Below, in pieces: positions 53,545 to 62,624 of a DNA stretch of 64,000 bases. Source of the stretch: Paraburkholderia sp. C35 (GTDB taxonomy: Bacteria > Pseudomonadota > Gammaproteobacteria > Burkholderiales > Burkholderiaceae); the NCBI RefSeq assembly GCF_003121405.1, contig NZ_QBUY01000001.1:203448-267447 (forward strand). Reading direction: 5' to 3'. Under the pieces are notes generated by a model. It searched no databases and had not been told where the DNA came from. It saw nothing but the letters and a program-made list of their open reading frames with translations. The translations under genes and the position numbers were made by a program. How positions within the stretch are numbered: position 1 is the first letter of the stretch; each line of letters begins with the position of its first letter.

Positions 53545-54899
53545 GCCGTCGCCTCCGCCTGTTCCTTTTGAAGGGCTTCGCGCATCACCTGCGCCCAATA
53601 TTCGTGTTGAACCACGAAAAGACCTTCGTCTTCACTGCGCTCGCCCGAGATGAGCGGATTCAAACCCATGCCCTTCGCGTTCTCATCGGGGCCATGGACC
53701 CACAGCGGTGCACCGCGCGACATGTCGTTCCACATTGATGTCGTCTGGCCGTAACCCGCCTGGCAGGCGCGGAATTCTTCGAGGTCGTCGCTCGTGCCCA
53801 TCCCCGACACGTTGAAGAAATCTTCGTACTGGCGAATGCGAATCGCGCGGCTTTCTGCGCTTTCCCCCTTCGGCGCGAAGCAGAAGATGCTGACTTCGGT
53901 TTTATCGACGCTCAGCGGACGAACCACGCGAATCTGCGTGCTGAACTGATCCATCAGGAAGACGTTCGGATACAGGCACAGATTGCGAGTCTGATTGACG
54001 ATATAGTCCGCTTTCTCTTCGCCAACTCGCGCGGCGATTTCTTCACGATGCTGGTAAACCGGACGGACCTCCGGGTTCATCGTTTTTGTCCACAGCAAAA
54101 TGTGGCCGTGTTCAAAGCCATAGACGCCGGCAACGGATTTGCTCCAGCTATTGGCATCGACGGCTTGGGTCCCTTCGACCTTGCGCCGGCCCATCGTCGC
54201 GGCATAATTCCAATGAACAGTGCTGACGTGGTAACCGTCGCAGCCGTTCTCCATCTGCATCTTCCAGTTGCCTTCGTAGATGTATGAGGAGTTGCCTCGC
54301 AATACTTCCAATCCATTCGGCGCCTGGTCGACAATCTGGTCAATAATGACCTTCGTCTCTCCGAGGTACTCTTCCAGCGGAATCACATCCGGATTCAGGC
54401 TGCCGAACAGAAAGCCCCGATAGCTCTGGAAACGGGGTACCTTTTTCAGGTCATGAGAACCGTTGGTATTGAACTGGATGGGATATTCAGTGGTCTTTCC
54501 GTCCTTCACCTTCAGCAGCTTGCCCGTGTTCGCGAAACTCCAGCCGTGAAACGGACAGGTGAACGTGCCCTGGTTGCCGTGCTTGCGGCGGCACAACATT
54601 GCGCCTTTGTGCGCACAGGCATTAATAACCGCATGCAATTCACCGGTCTTGTCGCGTGTGACGACGATCGGCTGGCGTCCAATCGACGTGGTGTAGTAGT
54701 CGTTGTTGTTGGACACCTGGCTTTCATGTGCGAGGTAAACCCAGTTGCTCTCGAAGATGTGCTTCATCTCGAGATCGTAAAGATCAGCGTTGGTGAAGAT
54801 GTCGCGGCGGCACCGGAAAACACCGTTCTCTTTGTCGTCTTGAACGGCGCCCTGCAGCAGTTCGTCGAGTTGCTTAACCTTTTCGATAGTGGCGGACAT
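53541..54899 (-). CDS. benA: Benzoate 1,2-dioxygenase large subunit BenA
   Basis: A 452-residue catalytic alpha subunit, which adds O2 to benzoate. The Rieske centre is CAHKGAMLC near residue 97 and CPFHGWSF near 117; the mononuclear iron site shows in [13 protein letters not shown] near 216, giving the two His, with a downstream Asp. The ATG at 54899 is preferred over longer versions by the normal BenA start [15 protein letters not shown]. It follows catA after 107 bases that hold a hairpin. Confidence 0.96.
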   Translation of the reverse strand: MSATIEKVKQLDELLQGAVQDDKENGVFRCRRDIFTNADLYDLEMKHIFESNWVYLAHESQVSNNNDYYTTSIGRQPIVVTRDKTGELHAVINACAHKGAMLCRRKHGNQGTFTCPFHGWSFANTGKLLKVKDGKTTEYPIQFNTNGSHDLKKVPRFQSYRGFLFGSLNPDVIPLEEYLGETKVIIDQIVDQAPNGLEVLRGNSSYIYEGNWKMQMENGCDGYHVSTVHWNYAATMGRRKVEGTQAVDANSWSKSVAGVYGFEHGHILLWTKTMNPEVRPVYQHREEIAARVGEEKADYIVNQTRNLCLYPNVFLMDQFSTQIRVVRPLSVDKTEVSIFCFAPKGESAESRAIRIRQYEDFFNVSGMGTSDDLEEFRACQAGYGQTTSMWNDMSRGAPLWVHGPDENAKGMGLNPLISGERSEDEGLFVVQHEYWAQVMREALQKEQAEATA

Positions 54900-54972
54900 A
54901 TTAGTGCTCCTATGCATGCTCCAAGGTTTAAGGGAGCGTTGCATGCAGTTGAAGTTTTCGCGAGGAAGTAAC

Positions 54973-54997
54973 CGGCGGCTGGTGACGTTAGCCGCCG
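54973..54997 (-). other. Hairpin between catA and benA
   Basis: CGGCGGCT at 54973-54980 and AGCCGCCG at 54990-54997 form a perfect 8-bp stem with a 9-base loop, in the 107 bases between the two genes. On the transcribed minus strand it is not followed by a T run, so partial termination, mRNA processing or stabilisation are possible roles. Confidence 0.5.
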
Positions 54998-55006
54998 CGT
55001 GATCGT

Positions 55007-55942
55007 TTATGCCGCGGAAGAGACTCGCGGGCGCTGAACAAGCTGGTTGTCCTTGCCCTCAACCAGTGAAGTCAACTCAATGTTGAATTCAATTTCCTTG
55101 TAGGCGTCGGCCTTGAGCCCCAGAGCAATGCCTCCCGTTTTATCGATCACGTGAGGAACCAGTTCTTCTCGAGTCGCATAGGCGAAGTCGTCCCAGATCA
55201 GCGGGTCGCCTTCGATATTGATCTGCGTCGTGAGCTTGCGGTTTTTTTCCGAGGTGACGAAAAAGTGAACATGTGCCGGACGGTTGCCGTGACGGGCGAG
55301 AGCGTTCAGCAACTGCTGTGTGGCGCCGTGCGGCGGACAGCCATAGCCCACCGGCATGAGGGTACGAAATTCATACTTACCCTCGGCGTCTGTCCTGACT
55401 GCACCGCGCAGATTGAATTCGGTCTGGGCGCCTGTCGGGTCGAAGTGTGAATAGAATCCCTTCGAGTTGGCATGCCAGCACTCGACAATGGCATTGGCAA
55501 CGGGCTTGTCGTCGGGACCTGACACGATGCCGCGGATGACGAGCGGGCCGGCGTCTTCGTCGGGATTGATGTCGATCCTGGATACGCCATCGCGCACCGG
55601 AGCACCGCCGACATACAGAGGACCTTCAATGGTGCGCGGCGTGCCGCCGTGAATGTCGTCTTCGCGGTCCGCAGCGTCCATCCGGATGTCGAGATACTTC
55701 TCCAGACCCAGTCCGGCCGCCAGCAGTGCAGCCTCGCCGTCTTGTCCGAGCTTGTTGAAGTAGGTGACGCCAGCCCAAATCTCGTCGGGCGTCATGTCGA
55801 GGTCGTCGATGGCTTTGAACAGGTCGCTTAGCAAGCGATGGGTGATCTGCTTCGCACGCGCGTTGCCGTCCTGACCCGTGAGATTTGCGGCAACCTTCAA
55901 CAAGTCCTGAACTTCTTTCGTGTCGAACACTTTGACGCTCAT
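55007..55942 (-). CDS. catA: Catechol 1,2-dioxygenase
   Basis: A 311-residue intradiol dioxygenase that opens catechol to cis,cis-muconate using Fe(III). An N-terminal helical dimerisation/lipid-binding region comes first (about 1-110); the catalytic beta-sandwich follows, with the Tyr ligands in the LYVGGAPV region near 128 and in [11 protein letters not shown] near 200, and the His pair in [10 protein letters not shown] near 225. The ATG at 55942 has AGGAGCAG upstream. It is first in the probable catA-benABCD-ridA transcript and divergent from the LysR regulator. Confidence 0.96.
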   Translation of the reverse strand: MSVKVFDTKEVQDLLKVAANLTGQDGNARAKQITHRLLSDLFKAIDDLDMTPDEIWAGVTYFNKLGQDGEAALLAAGLGLEKYLDIRMDAADREDDIHGGTPRTIEGPLYVGGAPVRDGVSRIDINPDEDAGPLVIRGIVSGPDDKPVANAIVECWHANSKGFYSHFDPTGAQTEFNLRGAVRTDAEGKYEFRTLMPVGYGCPPHGATQQLLNALARHGNRPAHVHFFVTSEKNRKLTTQINIEGDPLIWDDFAYATREELVPHVIDKTGGIALGLKADAYKEIEFNIELTSLVEGKDNQLVQRPRVSSAA

Positions 55943-56098
55943 GTCTGCTCCTGAAATCTTCCTGGTATAGTGGGGTTAACCCTCGCCAATCGCCTTCCCT
56001 CTTATGTTCACAAGGTATAATCGGGTGTCGAACTAGCGTGTAAATGCAGGATAGTGGACCTCCGAACCGCCAGTCCAACACTGTTTTAGTATCGGTCC

Positions 56099-56113
56099 AT
56101 ATCTAAGAGGTAT
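56099..56113 (+). promoter_or_regulatory. CatM/BenM-like site upstream of catR
   Basis: ATAT-N7-GTAT, one base off the CatM/BenM consensus ATAC-N7-GTAT, ending 4 bases before the ATG of the LysR gene. A further GTAT lies at 56089-56092. A site here would allow autorepression and control of the divergent catA promoter. Confidence 0.5.
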
Positions 56114-56117
56114 TGAG

Positions 56118-57044
56118 ATGGAATTGCGTCACCTTCGTTATTTCGTCGCGGTAGCGGAGGAGCGGAACTTCACGCGCGCCGCAGAACGGCTGAACATCGC
56201 GCAGCCGCCCTTGAGCCGGCAAATACAGCAGCTGGAAGAGACGCTTGGCGTCCAGCTTCTCGAGCGTGGCTCCCGGCCGCTCAAGTTGACGGAGACCGGC
56301 AAATTCTTTTATTCCCACGCCGCGCAACTGTTGGCGCAGACGGCAGACCTTGAATCGATGACGAGGCGGGTCGGGAGTATCGCGCGGACGTTCTCGATTG
56401 GCTTCGTGGGGTCCACGCTTTATGGGTTGCTCCCGAAAATCATCCGACGTTTTCGCGATGAAAACCCGACCGTTGAGCTGACGCTTCATGAGATGTCGAC
56501 GATGGACCAGCTTCGGGCGCTCAAGGATGGGCGCATCGATGTGGGATTCGGGCGTATCCGGAACGAGGACGCAAACATTCGTCGGGTTGTTCTGCGGGAA
56601 GAAAAGCTGATTGCCGCGCTTCCACAGGGACATCCGCTGACACTCGCCAAGCCTGTTTTATCGCTACGCGACCTGCTCAACGAAACCTTGATTGTTTTTC
56701 CGAAGTCGCCGCGTCCAAGCTACGCAGACCAGGTATTGGCCGCATTTGAGGACCGTGCACTCGAGCCGCGTCGAGTCTACGAGGTGCGGGAGTTGCAGAT
56801 CGCGCTCGGATTGGTGGCGGCTGGAGAGGGCATTTCACTCGTTCCAAGCAGCGTCTACGGATTGAAGCGGGACGACGTCAGTTACATGGAGCTCGACGAC
56901 CTCACGCTTGTCTCTCCAATCATCATGAGTATGCGGGCACTTGATGAATCACGGGATATACGGGAAATCCTTGAGCTGATCTATCGGCTTTACGAGGAGC
57001 TGCACATTCCCTATGTCCCGCGGGTCGACCGGGGTGAACGCTAA
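56118..57044 (+). CDS. catR: LysR regulator of ben/cat genes, CatR/BenM type
   Basis: A 308-residue LysR regulator with MELRHLRYFVAVAEERNFTRAAERLNIAQPPLSRQIQQLEE, the start shared by CatR, CatM, BenM and ClcR. The effector domain has VGSTLYGLLPKIIRRF near 95 and the muconate-pocket region VFPKSPRPSYADQV near 195. It lies between divergent catA and collinear catB; muconate is the expected coinducer. The exact member (CatR or BenM) cannot be told from sequence alone; no AraC-type BenR is present in the window. Confidence 0.88.
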   Translation: MELRHLRYFVAVAEERNFTRAAERLNIAQPPLSRQIQQLEETLGVQLLERGSRPLKLTETGKFFYSHAAQLLAQTADLESMTRRVGSIARTFSIGFVGSTLYGLLPKIIRRFRDENPTVELTLHEMSTMDQLRALKDGRIDVGFGRIRNEDANIRRVVLREEKLIAALPQGHPLTLAKPVLSLRDLLNETLIVFPKSPRPSYADQVLAAFEDRALEPRRVYEVRELQIALGLVAAGEGISLVPSSVYGLKRDDVSYMELDDLTLVSPIIMSMRALDESRDIREILELIYRLYEELHIPYVPRVDRGER

Positions 57045-57050
57045 CAATTC

Positions 57051-57065
57051 ATACCCGATAAGTAT
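57051..57065 (+). promoter_or_regulatory. CatM/BenM consensus site upstream of catB
   Basis: ATAC-CCGATAA-GTAT exactly matches ATAC-N7-GTAT and extends by one pair to CATAC-N7-GTATG. It begins 7 bases after the regulator stop and 98 bases before the catB ATG, where an activator site would be expected. A perfect 12-bp palindrome, TTGACCGGTCAA, follows at 57101-57112. Confidence 0.75.
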
Positions 57066-57148
57066 GGCGCTAGACGTGGAAGGTGTTGGACACGCGCCGA
57101 TTGACCGGTCAATACTGCGGTCAACCCTTCCACTCTGCCATTTCAGGT

Positions 57149-58276
57149 ATGAACCCTTCAATCACCTCCGTAGAAGCCATTCTGGTCGACCTTCCGACCA
57201 TTCGCGCGCATCAGTTGTCCATGGCGACGATGCAGCAACAAACCATGGTCATCATCCGTCTGCGTTCGAGCGATGGGATTGAGGGCATCGGCGAAGCCAC
57301 GACCATCGGCGGTCTGTCCTACGGCGAAGAGTCGCCCGAAGGCATCAAGCTGACTATCGACACGTACCTTGCGCCAGCGTTGATCGGTCAGGACGCGACC
57401 AATATCAACGCGGCAATGCTCATGCTGAACAAGGTCGCTCGCGGCAACCGGTTCGCCAAGTCGGGAATCGAGACAGCTTTGCTCGACGCGCAAGGAAAGC
57501 GCATGGGCGTTCCTCTATCGACACTGCTCGGCGGCGCTGTGCGCAAAACGCTACCGGTACTGTGGACGCTTGCCAGCGGTGACACGAATCGCGATATCGA
57601 GGAAGCGGAAATGCTACTCGCCGAACGCCGGCACAACGTCTTCAAGCTGAAGATTGGTCGCCGTGCCGTGCGGGATGACGTGGCTCACGTGTCGAAAATC
57701 AAGGCAGCACTTGGGGATCGTGCGAAGGTGACGGTCGATGTCAACCAGGCGTGGAACGAAGTCGATGCAGTGCTGGGTATTGAAGCACTCGAGGCTGCGG
57801 GAATCGACCTCATCGAACAACCTACGCCTCGCGAGCAGCGCGGCGCGCTGGCCAGACTTGCAGCACGATTTGCGGTGCCCATCATGGCCGACGAAGGCGT
57901 CACCGGCCCGGAGGACGCACTCGACCTCGTTCGCGGAGCCTGCGCTGACGTGTTCGCGCTGAAGATTGCGAAATCCGGCGGTATCTACGGCATGCTGCGC
58001 ACTGCAGCCATTGCCGACGCAGCGGGCGTGTTGCTCTACGGCGGGACGATGCTCGAAGGCAGTATCGGCTCGATTGCGTCGGCGCACGGTTTCAGCGCGC
58101 TGCCACAACTCGCGTGGGGCACTGAGCTCTTTGGCCCGCTGCTCCTCAAGGACGACGTGGTGACGGCCCGGCCGCAGTACCGTGATTTCGACCTGCATAT
58201 GCCGCAAGGTCCAGGGCTTGGACTGCAGATCGACGAAGACAAGCTCGCGTTTTATCGTCGCGACAAGAAAGCCTGA
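57149..58276 (+). CDS. catB: Muconate cycloisomerase
   Basis: A 375-residue enolase-superfamily enzyme turning cis,cis-muconate into (4S)-muconolactone with Mn2+. It has the Lys motif FKLKIG near residue 167, the metal ligands Asp in VDVNQAWNE near 198, Glu in LIEQPTP near 223 and Asp in MADEGV near 248, and KIAKSGG near 272. The ATG at 57149 gives MNPSITSVEAILVDLPT. Followed by catC after a 70-base gap. Confidence 0.95.
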   Translation: MNPSITSVEAILVDLPTIRAHQLSMATMQQQTMVIIRLRSSDGIEGIGEATTIGGLSYGEESPEGIKLTIDTYLAPALIGQDATNINAAMLMLNKVARGNRFAKSGIETALLDAQGKRMGVPLSTLLGGAVRKTLPVLWTLASGDTNRDIEEAEMLLAERRHNVFKLKIGRRAVRDDVAHVSKIKAALGDRAKVTVDVNQAWNEVDAVLGIEALEAAGIDLIEQPTPREQRGALARLAARFAVPIMADEGVTGPEDALDLVRGACADVFALKIAKSGGIYGMLRTAAIADAAGVLLYGGTMLEGSIGSIASAHGFSALPQLAWGTELFGPLLLKDDVVTARPQYRDFDLHMPQGPGLGLQIDEDKLAFYRRDKKA

Positions 58277-58302
58277 ACGCTCAACACCTGACATATCGAC
58301 AT

Positions 58303-58333
58303 GACACTCCTTCTCATATCAAGAGGGAGTGTC
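58303..58333 (+). other. Hairpin between catB and catC
   Basis: GACACTCC at 58303-58310 pairs with GGAGTGTC at 58326-58333 across a 15-base loop, ending 13 bases before the catC ATG and just before its GGAGAG ribosome site. It may modulate the ratio of the two enzymes. Confidence 0.5.
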
Positions 58334-58346
58334 CTTTGGAGAGACC

Positions 58347-58625
58347 ATGCTGTATCTCGTAAGAATGGATGTACATTTGCCGCACGACATGCCGACGTCA
58401 CAAGCTGACGAACTTAAGGCCCGTGAAAAGGCCTACTCGCAGGACCTCCAGCAGACGGGAAAATGGCAGCAGCTGCATCGCATCGTTGGAGAGTACGCAA
58501 ACTACAGCATCTTCGACGTTGACTCGCACGACGAGTTACACGGAATCTTGTCGGCCTTGCCCTTGTTCCCCTACATGACGATGCAGGTGACGCCGCTCGC
58601 TCGTCACCCGTCGTCGATTCGCTGA
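58347..58625 (+). CDS. catC: Muconolactone delta-isomerase
   Basis: A 92-residue subunit of the decameric isomerase that makes 3-oxoadipate enol-lactone. The start MLYLVRMDVHLPHDMP, the segment KAREKAYSQDLQQTGKWQQLHRIVG and the ending LPLFPYMTMQVTPLARHPSS are highly characteristic of CatC. The ATG at 58347 follows GGAGAG. Confidence 0.95.
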   Translation: MLYLVRMDVHLPHDMPTSQADELKAREKAYSQDLQQTGKWQQLHRIVGEYANYSIFDVDSHDELHGILSALPLFPYMTMQVTPLARHPSSIR

Positions 58626-58641
58626 GAGCCCAGTCGGCTTT

Positions 58642-59847
58642 ATGAGTCAGGATATGAACGCTACGACGGATTCAGTCGCATCGAAGAGCGCCTGGTCGGT
58701 ATCGGCGGTGACAGCCGGATTGCTCGCCGTCATCATTTCCTATGCGGGCCCGCTGGCAATATTCTTTCAGGCAGCGCACACCGCTCACGTAGGTAACGAC
58801 GTGGTGGCATCCTGGGTCTGGTCGATTTCAATAGGCGCCGCAGCGTCTGGAATAGCGCTCAGCTTTTGGCTCAAACAGCCCATCATTACGGCATGGTCCG
58901 CGCCGGGAACGGCGCTGCTCGTGACGCTCTTTCCAGGCATGCCCGTGAGCGACGCGATTGGCGCGTATATCGTAGCCGGCGTGTGTGTTCTCGCGCTCGG
59001 TGTATCGGGCCTTTTTGACAAGATCACAAAGCGCATTCCGCAAGGGATTGCCTGCGGAATGATGGCGGGCATTCTCTTCCAGTTCGGCACTAACGTGTTC
59101 AAATCGCTGGCCGTCAATCCGTGGCTCGCTTTCGGCATGCTGGGCAGCTATCTGGTGTTTCGTCGCTGGGCAGCACGCTATTGTTTTATTCTGGTGCTGG
59201 CGTTTGGCTGTCTGCTCGCGATAGCACTTGGCTTGACGCATCTCGACACCGTCAGCCTGCGATTGGCGCATCCCGTTTTCACGATGCCTACGTGGAATGT
59301 GCAGTCGACCATCAGTTTGGCCGTGCCTCTCGTCATCGTGAGTCTAACGGGACAGTTCTTGCCGGGTTTCGCAATATTGCGGGTTTCGGGTTACGAGACG
59401 CCGAGCCGTCCCGTCCTGGTTGGAACTGGCCTCGCGTCGATTCTGGTTGCTTTCACCGGCGGAATAACAATCGTCATTGCGGCAATTACAGCGGCGCTGT
59501 GCACTGGGCCGGACTCGCATCCTGATCCTCGCCGCCGATACATTGCCGGCATTGCCAATGGCCTCTTCTATCTGATTGGAGGAACATTCGCGGGCACAGT
59601 AGTCACGCTGTTTGCCGCGCTTCCCAACGCGTTCATTGCGGTTCTTGCCGGGCTCGCGTTGTTGGGAGCCATCGCTACCAATATCGTCGGCATCGTGCAG
59701 GATGAGGCTCATCGCGAAGCATCGTTTATCACCTTTATCGCGACTGCGTCGAGCATGAGCTTTCTAGGCTTGAGCTCTGCGTTCTGGGGCATCGTACTGG
59801 GAACCGCCGCGCATCTCGTGCTGCGGAAAAACGTTGCCTTGGCGTGA
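58642..59847 (+). CDS. benE: Benzoate/proton symporter BenE
   Basis: A 401-residue inner-membrane protein of the BenE family with about 11-12 helices. Family segments include VISYAGPLAIFFQAA near residue 30, TAWSAPGTALLV near 80, RIPQGIACGMMAGILFQFG near 132 and LPGFAILRVSGYETPSRPVL near 240. It is 16 bases after catC and in the same transcript, so benzoate import is induced together with catechol catabolism. Confidence 0.93.
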   Translation: MSQDMNATTDSVASKSAWSVSAVTAGLLAVIISYAGPLAIFFQAAHTAHVGNDVVASWVWSISIGAAASGIALSFWLKQPIITAWSAPGTALLVTLFPGMPVSDAIGAYIVAGVCVLALGVSGLFDKITKRIPQGIACGMMAGILFQFGTNVFKSLAVNPWLAFGMLGSYLVFRRWAARYCFILVLAFGCLLAIALGLTHLDTVSLRLAHPVFTMPTWNVQSTISLAVPLVIVSLTGQFLPGFAILRVSGYETPSRPVLVGTGLASILVAFTGGITIVIAAITAALCTGPDSHPDPRRRYIAGIANGLFYLIGGTFAGTVVTLFAALPNAFIAVLAGLALLGAIATNIVGIVQDEAHREASFITFIATASSMSFLGLSSAFWGIVLGTAAHLVLRKNVALA

Positions 59848-59865
59848 GAACGCCAGCGACTGCAT

Positions 59866-61584
59866 TCACGCGCGCTGGTGGGTCAGAAATTGATGGATCT
59901 GCCCCACCACTGCCGCGCCCTCACCGACGGCTGCCGCGACCCGTTTAGTGGAACCCGCGCGAACATCACCGATTGCAAAGATGCCAGGCACGCTGGTCTG
60001 CAGGTTCAAGCGATATTGCAATGGATCCCGGCTCTCCTCAACATCCGGACCGGTGAGAATGAAGCCATGCCGGTCGAGATGGACGCCGCAATCGCTGAGC
60101 CATCCGGTGTTGGGATCGGCGCCTATGAACAGGAACACCCTGCAGATATCGAAAATGCGTTCCTCCTCGCTCCGTGAGTTGCGAACCCGCACGTGCGTCA
60201 AGCTATCTTCATCGCCGTGCAGCTCAACTATTTCCGAATGGGTATGCAACTCGATGTTCGGTGTCGCTTCAATCCGCCCGATCAGATAGCTGGACATGTT
60301 CGACGCCAGGCTGCCCTTGCGGATCAGAAGGTGCACCTTCGCAGCGTGACCGGCAAGATAGACAGCAGCTTGGCCGGCCGAATTGCCGCCGCCGACCAGC
60401 ACGACTTCCTGCATCCGGCACAATCGGGCTTCCACGGGAGATGCCCAGTAGTACACGCCCTTGCCTTCGAATTGCTTGAGATTGGCCAGCGAAGGCCGGC
60501 GATAACGCGCCCCGCAGGCTAGTACCACGGTGCGCGCCTTGAGCCGGATCAGGCTGCCGCACATTTCCACCTGAAGCGGATCGCTGTCGCAATACAGGCG
60601 CCCGGCCGGTGCAGGGATGGCGATCTCGACGCCAAACTTTTCCGCTTGCACATAAGCACGGCCAGTGAGCGCGCCACCCGAGACCCCAGTGGGAAACCCG
60701 AGATAGTTTTCGATACGTGCGCTGGCGCCCGCCTGCCCGCCATAAGCGCGGGTTTCCAGCACCAGCACGGACAAGCCCTCCGACGCGGCGTATACCGCCG
60801 TCGCCAGACCAGCAGGACCCGCGCCGACGACGACCACATCCCAAAGCTTGTCTTCGCTTAACGGCCGTAGCAGGCCGATGTTGCGACCCAGTTCGACGAT
60901 GCTCGGATTCTTGCTCACGCCGATAGCCGGACAAATCACCAGCGGCCAGTCTTCCCGAGCCGGCTGATAGTGCGCTACTACTTGTGCAGCCCGTTCGTCG
61001 TCGAGCGGATCCAGAACCGTATGCGGGTGAGCGTTGGCCGTCAAAAAACTCTGCAAGGTGTGGATGCGGCCGTGACCACGCGGGCCGATGATAACGGGGC
61101 CGCCGGAATTCCTCTCCAGCAGCGCCACACTGCGCAATATCAGCGCGCGGACGAGGCGCTCGCCAAGATCGGCGTGCGCGACGATCAGTGCGCGCAGCCT
61201 TTCGGATGACAGACGCACCACCGCCAGGTCGCCTATTGCGATTCCGTCGACCATTTCGGGACGCGCAGACAATTGCCCAATGTCACCGGAAAACTGGCCG
61301 TACCCTAAGGTGATGATGCGGGAGTCGTTGTCAAATCCATCGTGGCAATACAGGGCAAGACGCCCCTGGAGCAGAACCAGAATGCCATCCGTGGGTATGC
61401 CGGCGCGTAGCACCTGCGCGCCATCGGCAAAGTGCTGCTTCTCGCCGAAGCGGGCGACATGGCGCATGTCTAACTCGCTGAGCCGGGGATAAATCTGGTG
61501 GCGCCGCTTGTCAAGATCCGCCGTAGGCAGTGGCGGTTGTTCTTCATCCGACTCGCCAGGAAAATCCGCGCGCTCGCTGGTCAT
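59866..61584 (-). CDS. cNMP-binding domain/thioredoxin-reductase-like flavoprotein
   Basis: A 572-residue protein. Residues about 35-150 are a cyclic-nucleotide-binding-type domain (FADGAQVLRAGIPTDGILVLLQGRLALY); a short thioredoxin-fold-like segment with LVICPAIGVSKNPS follows near 215; then FAD (VVVGAGPAGLATAVYAASEGLSV near 250) and NAD (VVLVGGGNSAGQAAVYLAG near 395) domains of the TrxR fold end with FAIGDVRAGSTKRVAAAVGEGA. The redox CxxC of true thioredoxin reductases is replaced (YYWASPVEARLC), so the electron acceptor is different. It is convergent with benE, 18 bases between. Confidence 0.9.
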   Translation of the reverse strand: MTSERADFPGESDEEQPPLPTADLDKRRHQIYPRLSELDMRHVARFGEKQHFADGAQVLRAGIPTDGILVLLQGRLALYCHDGFDNDSRIITLGYGQFSGDIGQLSARPEMVDGIAIGDLAVVRLSSERLRALIVAHADLGERLVRALILRSVALLERNSGGPVIIGPRGHGRIHTLQSFLTANAHPHTVLDPLDDERAAQVVAHYQPAREDWPLVICPAIGVSKNPSIVELGRNIGLLRPLSEDKLWDVVVVGAGPAGLATAVYAASEGLSVLVLETRAYGGQAGASARIENYLGFPTGVSGGALTGRAYVQAEKFGVEIAIPAPAGRLYCDSDPLQVEMCGSLIRLKARTVVLACGARYRRPSLANLKQFEGKGVYYWASPVEARLCRMQEVVLVGGGNSAGQAAVYLAGHAAKVHLLIRKGSLASNMSSYLIGRIEATPNIELHTHSEIVELHGDEDSLTHVRVRNSRSEEERIFDICRVFLFIGADPNTGWLSDCGVHLDRHGFILTGPDVEESRDPLQYRLNLQTSVPGIFAIGDVRAGSTKRVAAAVGEGAAVVGQIHQFLTHQRA

Positions 61585-61757
61585 GACGACTCCATATCAG
61601 CCGTTCGATAGAAGGGTCTGCGTAGTGTATCCCGTGGAGTCTGACACATTTACTTCAGACGGATCGGCCAGCACCCCGTCGACGCCATCACCTCGGCAAC
61701 CACCGTCGACAGGATGTCAGCCGACCGCCCGGACAAGCCAAAGCAGCCGACTGGCGT

Positions 61758-62501
61758 TCAGAAATCCTGCGCGGTAGGACGCAGCACGATTTCGTTGATG
61801 TCCACGTTTGCCGGTTCGTCGATGGCATACGCAATCGCTCGCGCCACGGAGTCGGAAGGAATGGCGAGCTTGTAGAACTCCTTGACGAAGTTGCTGCTTT
61901 CTTCGTGGCTGCTGCCCAGTTTCAGTTCGGACTCGACTGCGCCCGGCTCGATGGTCGTGGTGCGGATGGAACCACCGACTTCATGGCGCAAGCCTTCCGA
62001 GATCGCACGAACGGCGAACTTGGTACCGCTGTAAACCGTGCCGCCAGGGCTGACGACCTTGATGCCCGCGACCGAGGCAATGTTGATGAAGTGACCACTG
62101 CCCTGCTGCTGGAAGACAGGCAGCGCGGCAGCAATGCCGTACAGCACGCCCTTCACGTTGATGTCGATCATGCGGTCCCATTCGTCGACTTTGACCTCAC
62201 TCATCGGAGCGATGGCCATCAGGCCGGCGTTGTTGACCAGCACGTCCAGGCGACCAAAGGTCTTCACGGCGACGTCGATCAGATTTTTCACCTGTGCTGC
62301 GTTGGTCACGTCGGTAGCGACAACTTCGACCTTGCCGCCGGCGGCGCGAATCTCGTCGGCCAGCGTGTTCATCATTTCCACCCGACGCGCACCCAGCACG
62401 ACCGAAGCACCGCGCGCAGCCAGCATGCGCGCCGTGGCTGCACCCAGACCGCTGCTTGCACCCGTAATGACGACGACCTTGCCTGCGATATTGTTGCTCA
62501 T
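61758..62501 (-). CDS. SDR family oxidoreductase
   Basis: A 247-residue classical SDR from the ATG at 62501 (MSNNIAGKVVVITGASSG). TGASSGLG near residue 13, NNAG near 88, Ser in NIASVAG near 140 and YSGTK near 154. It is divergent from the LysR gene at 62623, the same layout as the pair at 209/1176, so it is probably the target of that regulator. Substrate unknown. Confidence 0.92.
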   Translation of the reverse strand: MSNNIAGKVVVITGASSGLGAATARMLAARGASVVLGARRVEMMNTLADEIRAAGGKVEVVATDVTNAAQVKNLIDVAVKTFGRLDVLVNNAGLMAIAPMSEVKVDEWDRMIDINVKGVLYGIAAALPVFQQQGSGHFINIASVAGIKVVSPGGTVYSGTKFAVRAISEGLRHEVGGSIRTTTIEPGAVESELKLGSSHEESSNFVKEFYKLAIPSDSVARAIAYAIDEPANVDINEIVLRPTAQDF

Positions 62502-62585
62502 GATTTTTCCTCGTGTAGCGAGATGAATGAGTACTGCATGAACACGAGTGTAAGAAGACCACCTGCACCGGTAAATGGAAATGTT

Positions 62586-62624
62586 ACGATTAGACAATTC
62601 CTTTTTCTGGAATTGTCTAATCGT
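62586..62624. promoter_or_regulatory. 16-bp perfect inverted repeat at LysR start
   Basis: ACGATTAGACAATTCC (62586-62601) and GGAATTGTCTAATCGT (62609-62624) are perfect reverse complements around TTTTTCT. The right arm ends inside the GTG start codon at 62623. Positioned between the SDR and LysR genes it is probably the LysR operator, and in mRNA it would form a stem hiding the start. Confidence 0.7.
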
